64,000 bases of DNA, taken from Phaseolus vulgaris. Lineage: Eukaryota; Streptophyta; Magnoliopsida; Fabales; Fabaceae. Shown one piece after another: positions 46,381 through 59,725 of the stretch; within the stretch, counting starts at the first letter, position 1, and every line of letters begins with the position of its first letter. Where the stretch lies: NCBI RefSeq assembly GCF_000499845.2, contig NC_023758.2, positions 33,050,816 to 33,114,815 of the forward strand. The letters run 5' to 3'. Under the pieces are notes generated by a model. The model was given only the letters and a program-made list of their open reading frames with translations. It had not been told where the DNA came from and ran no database searches. Made by a program: the position numbers and the translations under genes.

Positions 46381-47182
46381 AATATTATTATTAATAATTA
46401 ATAATAATAATAATATAAATAATATAAATAATAATAGTAATATTAATAATATAAATAATATTAATAATAATAGTGAAAGTCATAAAAAGACCTCCAAAAC
46501 AAGTCAACCCAAGAAAAAGTAATGGCAGTGACGTGCATCAATATCATAGGATTTTATTATCGTTGTTGAATGCAAACAAGGGTCAATTTGATTGGATATT
46601 TGGGATTCAATCGTTCCTCTTTGTTGCCTTTATGAGAGTTACACATTGGAAAATGTTCTTTTGTTAATCTTCTTGTCTTTATTTAGTTTTTTTTTCATTT
46701 TTTGGTTTAAACTCCCAATGTAGTTACTTAGGCTACTCTTAGGAGTTTTTTTTTTTCCTTTGCATGAGTTTTGTCTAGTTCCCCATGTTTGTTTGTTTTC
46801 TTTTTTGATTTTATAATATTTTTCATGTGATGACATTTGTTTCCTAACACGAGTTTTATGAAAAAAAAGTAATAGTCAACTACACATATGTGTGGTGAGT
46901 CCAAACAAATATGGTATAAAAATGAAGTTTTTCACTCTAGTGAATAACGATGCTTTTCAATTATTTGTTTAAAGTAAATAAGCTTATTATATATCAACTC
47001 GCTAGGATCTATCACATATAGTAATTGACAGATTTTGCAATCCTCGTTGTAAATATTATCATATATGAAGGATTTGGCTTAGGGTTGTGCTTTTTCACCA
47101 TCATCTTCATCTTTGTTTGGTGGTTTTTTTCATCGTGATTGAGTGCTTGTCATTTCATAGCCCTGTCATATTCATATACTAT
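46381..47182. other. AAT/ATT microsatellite and LINE-tail-like sequence
   Basis: 46381-46473 is an (AAT)n / (ATA)n microsatellite. From 46640 to 46840 the sequence resembles a LINE 3' untranslated tail (GAGTTTTGTCTAGTTCCCCA, compare GAGTTTTGGTCTAGTCCCCC at 46148). Nothing coding beyond that. Confidence 0.5.
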
Positions 47183-48423
47183 TGATGACTTTTTTACGGC
47201 AAGTGCACCGTGTTATCAGAAGTAATAATGTTTCCCTAAGGACGAATATTGAACTCATAAGGAAAAATTGAATAATCAAGTAAAATATTCACTAAATGTA
47301 AAACAAAGTTATAAAAGTGTGTTGAAAGTTGTTGTGATGGCAAAGGTTAATCAAAAAACAAGTCAAGGAATTTATTGCTTCAAGTTGGAAAAATAGGGAT
47401 TGGATTTCATCTTTCTCACTCTTTTGCATTTTGATTAGCATGCTAATATTCGTGTTCTTTGATTGATATTGATGCTCATATAAAAATCATTTATATCGAT
47501 TCATCGCATATAAAATCATTAAGATGCTTCCTAAATATTGATTCCTCACATATTTATAAAAACAACTTATTATTAAGATCAATTAACATTTCAAGTCTGC
47601 TCCTAGCACTAAAATATGTTAAGTATATTGATTAGGTCAGAACCTTAAAAATACTTTCCAGTCAAATTTAAGATTCTAGATCAAGAACTAAAAGCAAAAC
47701 TCTAATACCAATAATCAATCGAGAACAAAATATTATATTCAAATATCACCTCAATGCATAAGAGTTTGAACAAATTACTCATAATCCCAAAGGGTAGATT
47801 TAGCCACTCATGATGACTATTACACGCAAGGAAAACATGAAAAGAAGATCCAGGATGTTTCTCCTTGATGACTACCTCCTCTAATGTTTCTCACACCTCC
47901 TATTCTTCCAATTGGGTTACAGGTCACTCAATGGTATTTTCCTCTCAATCTTGCACACTAGGGTTTTGCCTCAAGCCCCCTATTTAACCTAATTTGATTG
48001 GGCTTAAGTGGATTCTCGCTCAAGCGAGAATGGGCTCGCTTGAGCGAGCAAAACGTCGTCCAACCCAACTTTACTAGTGTTATCTCGCTCAAGCGAGATA
48101 TAGCTTGCTTGAGCGAGCTCCCTTGATGGTAAGATGGCTCTTTTGCACGTTTGGGCAACTTTGGTGAGTGTTGATGCATTCCAACTTTGTCTTTTTTATC
48201 TTTGTATATTTTCCTATTGCCCCATTACCTCCATTCTCTCATAGAATCCTGAAATTAACACAAAATTTGGGAATAAATCGTTCCTATTAAATTAAAATCA
48301 CAAAATATGTAAAAAAAGGCATAAATTCATAAATTAGGGGTTATTTTATACTTATTTTAGCAATTAATACTCATAAGTGCCTATATTTTAATATGAAATA
48401 TTAATGAAATTTGACACTTATCA
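47183..48423 (-). mobile_element. Solo LTR copy D, minus orientation
   Basis: Plus strand reads TGATGACTTTTTTACGGCAA ... TTTGACACTTATCA, the reverse complement of copy A. Flanks ACTAT (47178-47182) and ACCAT (48424-48428) form a 4/5 target duplication. About 1.24 kb and nearly full length. It carries perfect palindromes CTCGCTCAAGCGAG (48014-48027), GCTCGCTTGAGCGAGC (48031-48046) and TCTCGCTCAAGCGAGA (48084-48099). Confidence 0.8.
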
Positions 48424-50887
48424 ACCATCAATTTGTACAACATTAAGTTTTTTTAAAGGCATTCCCTTAAACAAGTTAGACCATCTAAGACTAAACTCAG
48501 TTTCTCTAAAAATCTTACATAAGGTTTTTGAATGTTGTTGTTTGGCACAAATCTTCTTAGAACAGAAGTAGAAGACATTCTCTATTTCTTCAGACTAAAA
48601 GTTTAAAATATTGTTCATGTATATCAACTTTAAATCTTGATTTGTATTTGACGCCTAAATGATCTTCATTTAACTTATCAGATGAAGTGAAACTTGGCAT
48701 AGTGTTATCTTTTGTGAGAAGAAGCACATGCATTTGTAATCTGATTAATGTCTGTTAGACACAGTTGCTTCATGTCTTTCAAGCTCTTAGCAGAAAATAA
48801 ACTATCTAATAAATATTATGTAAATATTAGCATAGGTCAGCTAAGTGTACATTAAACTTGTTTGGAGAAAGGGTTAGCTGGTTCAAGGGTAGAATAAGAA
48901 AGGAGTGACATCCAAACACTTTTAGGATTTCTGTAGGGAAGGGAATTAACTTTTATATCCCTCCTTACCTTAGTTTTCTCGTGGTCAAAGACCTATATAA
49001 AGGAATTCAAGTGAGCCTTGTAAAAAAACTTAATTAGAACTCAATACGTGAGTGCTTGAGTTTAAGGATAATGTGAATTTTCCTCTTTATCTAAAGAGTT
49101 TCCAATCCTTACTCAGTGTTAAGTGTTTACCTTGTGATCTTTTGATGGTGCTCTTTAGCTTATCGAAGTAGAATTTATGGCCTTTTTATTGATGCTTTTT
49201 ATCTTATTAAAGGCTAATACCTTAAGGGGACCAATTTCATCTCCTCTCTTTAGCTTAAGAGGAAGTTGCATATTATGGTGGCATTTCAATTTTCTTTCTA
49301 GTTCAATTACTTTTCCAATATTTTTCTTTTCATTCCTTTATTGAAGAATAACATAGTATAGTCATCTCTTAAGCCAAACCACCCCATACACCAAATCCTC
49401 CAAGAAACCAAGCCAAATCCTCCGAGAAATCAAGCCAAATACCCTTTTTATATCACCAAATCAACACAATAGTTCAATAAACCTATATCATTCTCTCTCG
49501 TACACTCCACAAGAAACCACAACAAAAAAACCATAAAAAATCCAATATTCAAACTTTTACACCCAAGCATATCTTTATCACAACTTCTATAAATATTTAT
49601 CAATTTTTAGCTCCAAAAATCATTTAGGATCTGTCATAAACCTTATCTAGCCTTCTACCCCACCCATACCCCTCCACAAGCATGCAAACCCCCACCTACC
49701 ATAGCCAAGAACCATCTACACCAACAAAAATTAAGTGATTATTATTTTATTTGTGTCTTGAGGTGTGGAGCTTGCAAGTGACAAGATTCAATTTAAGATT
49801 ACATGCTTGGAATCACATCAAATTTTTGTGCTTTTATCATGTTTTCATTACAATTTTTCAAGTCACGCATTACAAGCTTCCAAAGGCTCACTTATTTCCT
49901 TTATTGGCATGAGACTCTACCTAATTTGGAGATTTAATTGAAGTATGCAAGAAACCTAATTAACAAGCCCAAACTATAATTACAGTTAAAAATACAATTG
50001 AATAAAATAATAAATTTCTAAAATCTTTGAGTCCACTAAATACTAAAAAAAGAAGAAAAAAATATGAAGAATGATATTCTTGCTTCTTGTCATACTTCTC
50101 GTACGTTGTAATTCTCCTAGAACTTATTTGTTCCTTTACTTGTTAATATGTTTAGCATAACCAATTGGTGATGAAGTTCAAACAATTTCAATTGATGAGT
50201 TTGAATAAAGAATTAAACAAATTATGGAAAGTATGGGTATCATTCATATGGTGCATTTGAAAACATAGAAATATGGTATGATTCAAACAAGGTAAAACTG
50301 ATGCAAAAGAATTTTTACTATGCCACAACTGAACAACTGAGTCTGGATGAAGAACAAAGTCTCTCAAACACATTTCTCTTATTCTGATTGGGACCAATAT
50401 CCTTTACAGTGTATCAAAATTGCAAACAATACAATTCCTAAACCAAAAATTTTGATATAAAATCATTCATTATATATACTTCTGGGGTAGCTGCCATAGT
50501 GTTTTTTTTAGGTTAAGCAATCCTTGCATGTATGTAATTAGGTATGCACATGTTAACTTATATCAAACTTCTAGTATAGATTTCCATCCATATTTTAGGC
50601 TTTCATCTATATCCAACAACAACATATGAGTGGTCTGCTTATAATTCAGCAACTACCAACAAGAAATGCATAGTAGGCTTAAAACTCAAGGACTAGAGAC
50701 TTTTCCAATACCAAAAACCAGATGCAGTATGAAGCTTTGTTGGGTGCATAACAATGGTAGTTGTTGCTAACCACCCTTACAAGTATAACCCAAGTGTGGA
50801 TTCGGTTTTAACAGTGGTAGGCAAGGGGATCATTACAGGGTGTGAGGAAATGTAATGTGTATATGGGAATGAAGTAGGAGTTTGGTG
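48424..50887. other. Intergenic, possible decayed LTR
   Basis: No gene. Around 48990-49000 CCTATATAAAGGAATTCAAG looks like a TATA box. The following 300 bp (cttgagtttaagg ... cttaaggggaccaatttc) has the look of an LTR R-U5 region, but I could not fix its ends. About 49370-49440 has short imperfect repeats (CCAAGCCAAATCCTCC). The remainder is AT-rich and unassigned. Confidence 0.35.
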
Positions 50888-52084
50888 TTTTGTTTGTTAA
50901 AAAAATAAGCTTTGATGATTTCCAAATTTGTCTTGAAGACTTGTTGTTTTGTGTGTCTAGTTAGGTAGATTTTGACTTGTAAATTCGCATCTCATAATGA
51001 TCCAAGTAAACTTGATTTGAAATCTCCTTTAAATGTTTTGTTTTCCAAATTTGTGATTATTTTAATTAGTTGATTCGTATATTAATCAGTTGAATTACTT
51101 CTATTTAAGTTTGTTGACTATAACAAGTATTTTAACAAATTGATTTATCATATCAACCGTTTGAAAACACCTAAAGGTTTTTAAAGAATTTAAAAAATAA
51201 TTAGTTTTCTTTTTGTATTTTTTGTTAAGTGAAATCAACCAGTTATTTTGATAAATGAATCGGGTTTTTATAAGGTGATTTCATTAGTTAAAGAAAACAA
51301 TTAGTTAGTTTCGAAAATCAATTAAATGATTTTAACAGAAAACTATTATGGTTATCAAACTGTTTTTAGTTGATATAAAATGATTTCATTAAATGATCAA
51401 ACTATTTTAACAATCTTCCTCAACTTATATAAAGATGTTCTCTGATCATTTAACATAATACTTTTTTAGAGAAAAAAACTAAATTGTTTTAAAATCATTC
51501 TTGGAGATTACATTTGAATCTTAGATCATTGTTGTGATGTGAAGTAGGCTTCTGGGTTATCATTTTTGTTGTTCTTCATTTTTATTAAACCCTAGTGTAA
51601 TCGAAATTCATTATTCTTTACTATTTTGCGTTGTAAACAAATTTAGATAGGGTTTCTGATTTTTTTTATTTTTTTTGTGATTAAAAGTGTTGTGTGTTCT
51701 TGAAAGGTTCAAGATCAATACTATTGGTTGCTCTTGTAATCTTGTTTAATTGCTTTAGTGAATTTTCAGTAGTGTGTTGAAGACTGGATGTAGCTCTTGG
51801 TTAAAAGTGAATCAGTATAATACTCTTGTGTATTATCTCTCTCTCTTACTTAGATATCTGTCATACAATATGTTTAAAGTATTTTGCGTGTAAATCAATC
51901 AATTGAATTCTCGAAATAACTGGTTTATATTTTAGTTATATACCTTTTATGCTTTTTATAATCAATTGAACAGGTAAATCATTTAGTTGATTTAATTGAG
52001 TTTTCAATTTAATACTAGTATTTATGAAAATCTTAACAAAACAATTCACCCCTCTTGTCTCAAGCCACCTATTATAACATTTTG
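50888..52084 (+). mobile_element. Probable solo LTR (SIRE-like)
   Basis: The 3' part ends AACAATTCACCCCTCTTGTC ... CCACCTATTATAACA at 52079, like the insertion at 14286-15082. The interior repeats TTAGTTGATT / AATCAGTTGAATT motifs. The 5-bp TTTTG occurs before the left end (50888-50892) and after the right end (52080-52084). The left terminus is TTTGTTAAAA instead of TG, so the boundary may be off by two or three bases. Confidence 0.5.
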
Positions 52085-55000
52085 TCCTTGTTATTATGGT
52101 TAGAACATGTAAAGGGTGGTCAAATGGGTTGTTTGAAATGTAATTTATGTTTTTATTGGTGCATAGTAGAAGTAGCAGGCCAAATATAGTTTTAGGTCTT
52201 CATGTGATGGTTTTTTAGAGGCTATACAGATTAATAACCTCCTAGCTTCCAATTTCATAAGATTTATCTCTTTGATCCTTTCTCCATCAATAAAGCATAT
52301 CTATAATATGTCCCAAACCTCTTTATCTCTAGTTTGCTTTTAAAATTGTCAAAGATGTTGGCATCCATGTTCTGATGTATAAATAACAATGTTTTGTTAT
52401 ATTTCCTCATCAACATGGTGTTTGGATCTGGGTGAATATTGTTCACTCGAATTGATTTGCGGGATGAAATGTGTTTGTATCCATTGATTTCTGTTGATTT
52501 GGAGGTGCGAAAATGCAAAGAAACACAATTTTCCTGTCCTCACATGTGACTCTGGATGAACAAAGAAAGCCACGTCGATGAACAAAGAAAGACGATCTTA
52601 CCCTTGTATTATTTGAAGAATTTATGGTTCAACATGATAAACATATGAAAATCGAGAAATAAAATCAATTATTCAAGCAAGCAAAATCAATTTTGAATTG
52701 TTTTTCAATGGATAATCGATGTTGACACTAGAAGAATCAATTTTGAATTGGTTTTGATAACCGATGTTCACGTTTCCAAAATTGATTTTGAACATGTTTT
52801 TATGGGATAATCAATTATCCCTTACCCATAATCGATTATGGGTATTTTTTTTTTTTTTTGAAGTAAATTCATTTTTTGAATTTCGCTTTAATACATTATA
52901 ATTTATTGTATTAATATTTATTTTACGAACATTTTTTAAAATAAAATTTCTGAAGATCATAAACATGTTTCTAAAATTTTACATCATTTGTATTTTTTTT
53001 GAAGTTAGCTTTAACATAATACTATAATGTTTCAATCACGGGAAATAATGTTTAATTAAAAACAATTATAATCTACAAATAATTTAATCAAAATAATTTT
53101 TTAACAATTTTTAAATACAAAGATAAATTTGTAAATTTACATTTTCAATCACACTCATAATATCATTCACCAACTTTTATAAACTTTCTCTACACTTTTT
53201 ATTTTATTTATCCTAATCTAAACAAATTTATTTTTTTCACATTTTTTCTTCAAATCATTTCAAATTCATTTGTATTTGTTGGCAACTCTTTGAGCATTAT
53301 TGGGACTTTCGCCCAATTTTTTATATCCAACTTACAAAACAAAAGAGGATTTTATCTGCACACTCTATCTTTCCCAATTATTGCCATCAAGAATGGGTAG
53401 ACTTTTAGATGTGATCTTCTTACTAAACGCCTCACAAATAATTATTTTCCTATAACTGTTATAAGTTATGAGTATCAATTTGTAATAGAAGAAAACACCA
53501 CTCACAAAAGAAAGACTATGAAAAAATGTATTTATCATGATAAATCATTCAATAATGCATATGCAGCACAGATATAACTCTATCTCATACAGAATTGTAG
53601 TTAAAAGAGTTAATTAATAGTTAGCTAATTATGCTTATAAATTAAAATTTTAAGTGACTAACACCATCTTTTTTCTCCTGCTGCTACGTACCTTCAGAGT
53701 CTTTATTGGGCTAATATCCTTTGACAAACTAGTATAAATTCAAATATTTTTTGTTCTGATCTGCAAACCTTCCATGGCCCATTTTTATTTTCTTTGATTA
53801 TTTTCCTTTTAGGGATTTATTCAATTGGGAGAAACAGGTTTCTGAAAATATCTTTAGACTTTATTTGTCCCTTCAAATCCTTCCTTAGGCTCTCTTATCT
53901 CTCTTTTCACTAGTCAATGTCCTTGAAATATGCTTGTACAGTGTAATAATGCATTCATGCAATAGAAATCCAAAAGTTTGGAGAAATAGAAAAAGGTTAT
54001 AGGGTGGAAACTTATATTAATTATTATTAAAAAAAATGGTAGAAATTGATTAATTGTATTTTTAACATTTTTTATTATATGTTACAAGGTCCATCAATTA
54101 TATTAAAAACTATTTGTATGGTTATTTTCTTATTGGATTCCTTGTTATTTGATGAAAGGGATATATTTCAATAGAAATCACCCAAAAAAATTATGATGAA
54201 AAGTATCATCAAATCACCCTAAAATCCCAGTCAACGTTACTATAATTATGACGAAAATTATGATTTAAAATCGTAATTAAATCATTTAAAAATAATATGT
54301 AAATTTATTTAACTCAATCCAACTACGTTATATTTTTGTTGAATTAGGTTATTAGATTAAGTTGAATTTAGTTTTAGGAAATTGGATTGGATAACATTTT
54401 TATCAATTTTAAATTGGATAAAACCCAAGACAATTTAACTATATAATAAAAATATAATTTATATAGTAATTTTTAGTATAAAGGAAAAATTGTATGTTTT
54501 GTCTTTTAAATATTTTTATGTATATATTATACTTATTTTTTTGCCTTATAAATATAAAGAAACAATGAAATATTTATTTTAAGATAACTTTTTTCTTTAG
54601 AAATTATAACTTTTTAAATTATAAATTTTGATGAGACAACTCAATTTAATCAAATTGAGTTGAATTTGGTAGTTAAGTTAAAAAAAAATCCAACTCAATT
54701 AAATTTAATTTGATTGAGAAAAAAAAATTAAGTCGGATTTAGCTCTCATAATTTACACATTAGAAACAATATTAGTAGGAACTTACATTTTGCACCCATA
54801 TTTTCAAGTTGCAATCCTAAATAATTTGAAATTCCAATTTTACCTTTATAAAATTTCTATTTTATAATATAAAATATGTATTTTAGAATGTAAAATATGT
54901 ATTTTAGAATGTTCAGTCAATAATATAAATTTATATTTTGAATTGTACATTCTAAAATACAAATTTTATAATTTTTTAAAAAAATTTACTTTTAAAAAAT

Positions 55001-55365
55001 AAATATATTTTTATATCTAACCATGCATTCTAGAATGTATTATTCTAGAATATATTATATATAATATAATCTGTAATAAAAAATATGTATTCTGAATAAA
55101 AATCTATAATATAAACTATATATTGCAGATTATATATTTTTAAAAGTATATTTTATATTCAGAATTATATACATTTCGAAATATAAAATTTTAATTTTTA
55201 ATGTTCTTGAATGTACAGAAGGTTACTGGAATGCACATTCCAGAACTAATTTTAAATTTTATTGGGATACAGCTTGAAAATATGAATGTGCAGAACACCT
55301 AGCCTTATCCTAATTTTCACTTTTACATAATTACAACCAAATTTATGATTGGCCCAATATGAAAG
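52085..55365. other. AT-rich intergenic region
   Basis: No gene recognised. Around 52680-52850 there are imperfect repeats built on AATCAATTTTGAATTG and ATAATCGATTATG. Around 54850-55180 there is a cluster of short palindromic units (TATTTTAGAATGTAAAATATG; ATTCTAGAATGTATTATTCT) without clear ends. Confidence 0.45.
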
Positions 55366-55827
55366 ATAGAAGAAGGCAATTGCTTCCTGCACCATATCAC
55401 TGCACCCAATCTTAGCAGAAAAGACGAAACTGTCCTTAAAAGTTTTTCTGAAATATGTGTTCCGGATATTGTTTTCCGGAACGAAATTTTATATTACGGA
55501 TTTTTTTATTTGGAATGGATTTTTTATTTTTGTTTCCGGATTTTTATTTCCGAAACACAATTATTTCTTTTCCAGATTTTTTTTTTCGGAATGTATTATT
55601 TTTCAATTCCGGATTTTTTTGTCCGAAATAGAATTTTAATTTTGGTTTCTGGATTTTTATTTCCGAAACTCAATAATTACTTCTAGATTTATTTTTCTGG
55701 AATATATTATTTTCAATTTCGGATTTTTATTTCCGGAATTAAGGGCATTTTTGGAAATTAAAAAAATATGTTGGGTGCAGGTTAAAAATGATTGGGTTGG
55801 GTGCAGGTAGCATTTGCCATAGAAGAA
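55366..55827. mobile_element. MULE-type MITE with 9-bp target duplication
   Basis: The terminal inverted repeats GGCAATTGCTTCCTGCACC (55375-55393) and GGTGCAGGTAGCATTTGCC (55800-55818) match at 17 of 19 positions. The flanking 9-bp direct repeat ATAGAAGAA is perfect at 55366-55374 and 55819-55827, and a 9-bp duplication is characteristic of Mutator-like elements. The interior (55450-55740) is a tandem array of CCGGATTTTTATTTCCGGAA-type units. No transposase, so non-autonomous. Confidence 0.85.
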
Positions 55828-58136
55828 AGTAAAAGGATACATACAGCCCAATATCAGTCCAATTTACACGACACAAAAGAATCAAAGAGCATTTTATCTA
55901 CACCCAGTTTTTACTCTTCACACGTTACTTTTTTTTTTTTCTTTTTTCAAAAGTAGTGCTTTTGCCACTATTTCATTCCTTCACCCTCCCTTATCTTTCA
56001 CATTTTCATTGTTCCCTCCCTTCTTATCCTACCATTTCATGCTGAGTGTTGGTGTTGAATATAAGAGGAAAAATTATATCATATAAATGTGATTAAATTA
56101 GCACATTGTTTAAACAAGTTTATATTTAAATGTAATAAAAAAACTTAAAATATATAAAGACAAGTGACATGTTATTTTATTTCTTCTTGAAAGGCATGTG
56201 AAACACGCAACCATAGATATCATAGCACAAAACCATTAAAATTGTACACGTAACTTCCTCAGACATGTGGTGGACCTGTTACTCCGGCACATAGATATCA
56301 ATCATATCATACACAAAACCATTAAAATTGCAAGTGATTGTGGTGCAAGTTGGAATGCATTTAATAGGGAACAGTTTTTACAAAATTACAAAAATAAGAA
56401 AGAGTACCTAGACAAAATAAATAGTGTAACTCTGTGATACATATATGATCTTTGTTGAAGTTTTGGATAGTGTATTGGTGAAAGAAAACTGAGGTTGTCC
56501 TTCAGTTGTTCAGCAAATTACGTGCAAGTAACCTAAAAATCTAAGGAATTAAGGAAGTATACTATTGTGGTTGTTTGATTATGCCTTCGTTCCATCCGTG
56601 TCCGCAACGCAAATCTGCAATATTGTCCCGCCCCGCAGTTGTCAGTGCTGGTGGATGTGTTATACATGGAAATACAATGTATCAACCCAACAAGCTCCTC
56701 CCTTTTGTTTATATCTATCTCTCTACAAACATGTTTAAACCTATCTTTGGATTGAGAAATGGTAAAAATTTTCTTTGCAATGATGAAAAGAAAAAAAAAT
56801 GAAAAAGTTGAATTGTACAAATTAAGAGGAAGTAAAAAAAAATATTAAAAAGTAAATTTTTAATTTAATTAAATTTTATATAATAAAATTATTTGAAATT
56901 TTTATAGATATATAATATAGATGATCCAAAAATAGTTATGAGATAAATTTTAAATTTAATTAAAAAAACATAAATATTTAACTTTGAACAAATTAATACA
57001 CTGACTAATTTTTTTGAAATATAAAATTTCTCCCTCCATCATTAAAAAAGATGATACATTAAATTTAAAGAGACGACTATTGTTTTTGACTACTGTAACT
57101 TCAACGATGACTAAGTAATAGTTGTTGTGTGAGGAAAGTGTAACTAGAATGAGAAACAAAGAGTGGAATAACATTAAGCATGGCACCAAAGGGAACCGAC
57201 CATTTAAAACCTAAACCAATCAAACCCAAACCATGTTCCATGTAATCCTGTGCTGAATTGGTACTGCCTTACATCACCTCTGTCTCTCTGTCTCTTGCCT
57301 TTCGGTTATTCTTCAATCACTTTGTCATTCTTTTACTGTTCATGCAGTATGTACGAAGTTAAAAATATCATTCAAAAACAATTTAGAACACAAACATTGA
57401 TTTTGCATCTCAACTGAACTGAGGCATTCATTATCACATTACAGTGTGTAAGAAAGTTGGAGTCATCTAATTAGTTCACACTAGCACAAGTCAAATTGTT
57501 TTCTTTTGTAAATTGTTTTTTAGTAACATTTATGTAAATTTTGAGTTTAAATAAATTTTTAGTATTTTCAAAATTTCTTGGTACTCCAAATTGATTCCTA
57601 GCGTTTAGTAAATACATTAATTAACCCTGAAAATAATTTTATTATTATTGACTTCACAGTAATATAACGTATAATTTAAAAATAGGATGTAATGCTATCA
57701 AAATTAATATATTAACCTTATTAATTTAAAAATAATAAAATAATTGTTATAATCAAATTAACATATTTATTAACGTTGAACACAAGTAATACTAACAAAT
57801 GTTAATAATACAAAAAGTTTATTTAATCCTGCTTTTATGAATTAAATCAGTATAAAAGTAATGGTTTATTTTATTTAAATTTGAAAATGTTAATTTTGTT
57901 TTAAATATATTCAGTTTTGGTAAGATTTTTTTAATAGGTCTAATTTGAATTTAAAATTAGTAGTATACACATAATAACAAGAACTAATAAGCCTTAATTT
58001 AAGTTATAAAATGTTAGTATTTGTTATAAAATAAAATAATATATAATTTAAGTTTTAAAATAACAACATATTCGTATTAACAATAATTTATATTTAAAAA
58101 ATATATATATAAAAAATATATTCTTAACAACAATAT
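55828..58136. other. AT-rich intergenic region
   Basis: No gene recognised. A direct repeat (ATAGATATCA ... CACAAAACCATTAAAATTG) occurs at about 56213-56250 and 56287-56330. 57530-57640 resembles, in reverse, the dispersed repeat at 44770-44945. 57240-57340 is a more GC-rich CT-repeat stretch (CTCTGTCTCTCTGTCTCTTG) of unknown meaning. Confidence 0.45.
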
Positions 58137-58425
58137 TACTGCAAGAAAATAAATCATTAAATAACAATCAAATTTAAAAAAAATAGTTAAATTAGATATT
58201 AATTTATAAACTAAAAAATTATTCATATCTAAAGTGATTTTTATTATTAATAAAAATTATAAAATAATTTTTAAATTGTTATCTAAATTAATTACCTTAA
58301 TTAAATATAAATTTAAAATTATTTTGTAAATATTTATTAATAATTTCTAATTTAATTAAATAGGAAATAATTATTTTAGTATCTAAGGTGAGTTTTTATT
58401 TAATGATTTTTTGTTTTACATTTCA
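58137..58425. mobile_element. MITE, CACTA-derived family
   Basis: Starts TACTGCAAGAAAATAAATCA and ends TTTATTTAATGATTTTTTG, so the two ends are inverted relatives (AAATCATTAAAT / ATTTAATGATTT). About 290 bp, AT-rich, no ORF. Related copies at 61085-61481 and 61673-62065. Confidence 0.6.
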
Positions 58426-58714
58426 TAATAATAAAATCTTGGCTAACTATTTAGTTTTATTTTTCAAAGTTTTTAATTAATATCTTATATTTACTTTTAG
58501 TTGGGTGCTAATCTTAAAAAAAACAGATAAAAAAATTAATTACAACTTTTCAAATTTGTTCATTTCATAGCTTCTTAATGAACATAATTGAGGGGCATTT
58601 TAATGAATTTTTTCTTACATTTTTCACCTAACACCTTAATTTAGGAGAAATCGTGATAAGTTTGTAAATCTCTATTTTCGATCTCTACACTTTCTAATTA
58701 CTCTAATTAAACCT
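58426..58714. other. AT-rich spacer
   Basis: No feature recognised. Confidence 0.5.
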
Positions 58715-59200
58715 TCAGCCACTATGAGTAAAAGAAAGGGTGTTAGAGGATTTCCTTGTCTCAACTCCTTTCTTGGTTTGAACTCCTTAGTAGGGCTTTC
58801 ATTTACTAACACGAACATTAATGAGGACTCACAAACTCTTATCCAACCAATTCACTTTTCATAGAAACCTAGCCTATCCAACATGTAATAGAGAAACTCC
58901 CAGACAACTGAGTCATATGTCTTCTCGTAATCAACCTTGAAGAAGACACAACTGCTCTTTCTCCTTTTAACTTCTTCCAGAACTTTATTAGCTACTAGAA
59001 CACTATCCAAAATCCCTATGTCCTTCAAGAGCGCAGACTGTCGAGCATCTATTATGTCATGTAACACTTTGTTCATCCTCAGAGACAGAATTTTTGCCAC
59101 AATTTTGTATAAACTTCCAACCAGAGAGATAGGTATGAAATCATTCAAATGTTGCGGATTTTGTCCCCTTCGACCACCTTCCATCATCCTCAAAATTATG
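58715..59200 (-). pseudogene. LINE reverse transcriptase fragment
   Basis: Minus-strand frame 59193-58852 reads FIPISLVGSLYKIVAKILSL, RMNKVLHDIIDARQSALLKD and CVFFKVDYEKTYDSVVWEFL. These are RT motifs 1-3 of plant LINEs (PISL.G..YKI.AK.L; DYEKAYDSV containing the first catalytic Asp). The reading continues with a changed frame to about 58715 (KELRQGNPL-like). Both ends of the element are missing, so it is an isolated fragment. Confidence 0.85.
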
Positions 59201-59212
59201 TACTACTTTTAT

Positions 59213-59725
59213 AATGTCATCCTTAATCTCATACCAACAATCCTCATTTCCATATTCAATGGGTATATATTTTTTGTCTCATTCTCATCTCTATCGGAAA
59301 CGAATATACTTATATCTATCACCTTATTGTTTCAAATATTAATTAAATACGTTTTTCATATAAAAAAAATAAAAATCACTAGAAAAGAGATATTATCAAG
59401 TATTCAATATTTACACATTTCCTTTTCTCCAATGTCAAATGTTAAATAGTTATTTAAAAAAATATAAATAATTAAATATATAACCTAAAAATAAGATACA
59501 AAACTAAGGATGAAAAAAAAGAAAAATTAATATAAATATTTTAAATTACATAATGAATTAAAAATATTTTAATAATTTTAAAAAAATAATAGATATTAAA
59601 ATATGAACGAGAAAAGATATATAGATATCATACCAAATTTTAAAAAAACTATTATCTATATGAATGCCGAAATTTCCTACTAAAGTTGGGAGCCAATACC
59701 CACCTAAATAGATTCATTTGCTATC
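59213..59725. repeat. hAT-like dispersed repeat, second copy
   Basis: Shares CTCATTCTCATCTCTATC and ATATTAATTAAATA blocks in order with 35430-35560. It ends near 59725 with CATTTGCTATCCACTG, a degenerate inverse of TAGGGATGGCAAG. Ends and target duplication are not clear. Confidence 0.35.

Noticed and set aside
46381..46473. AAT repeats as a possible element end
   Set aside because: Simple microsatellite with no terminal motif or target duplication.
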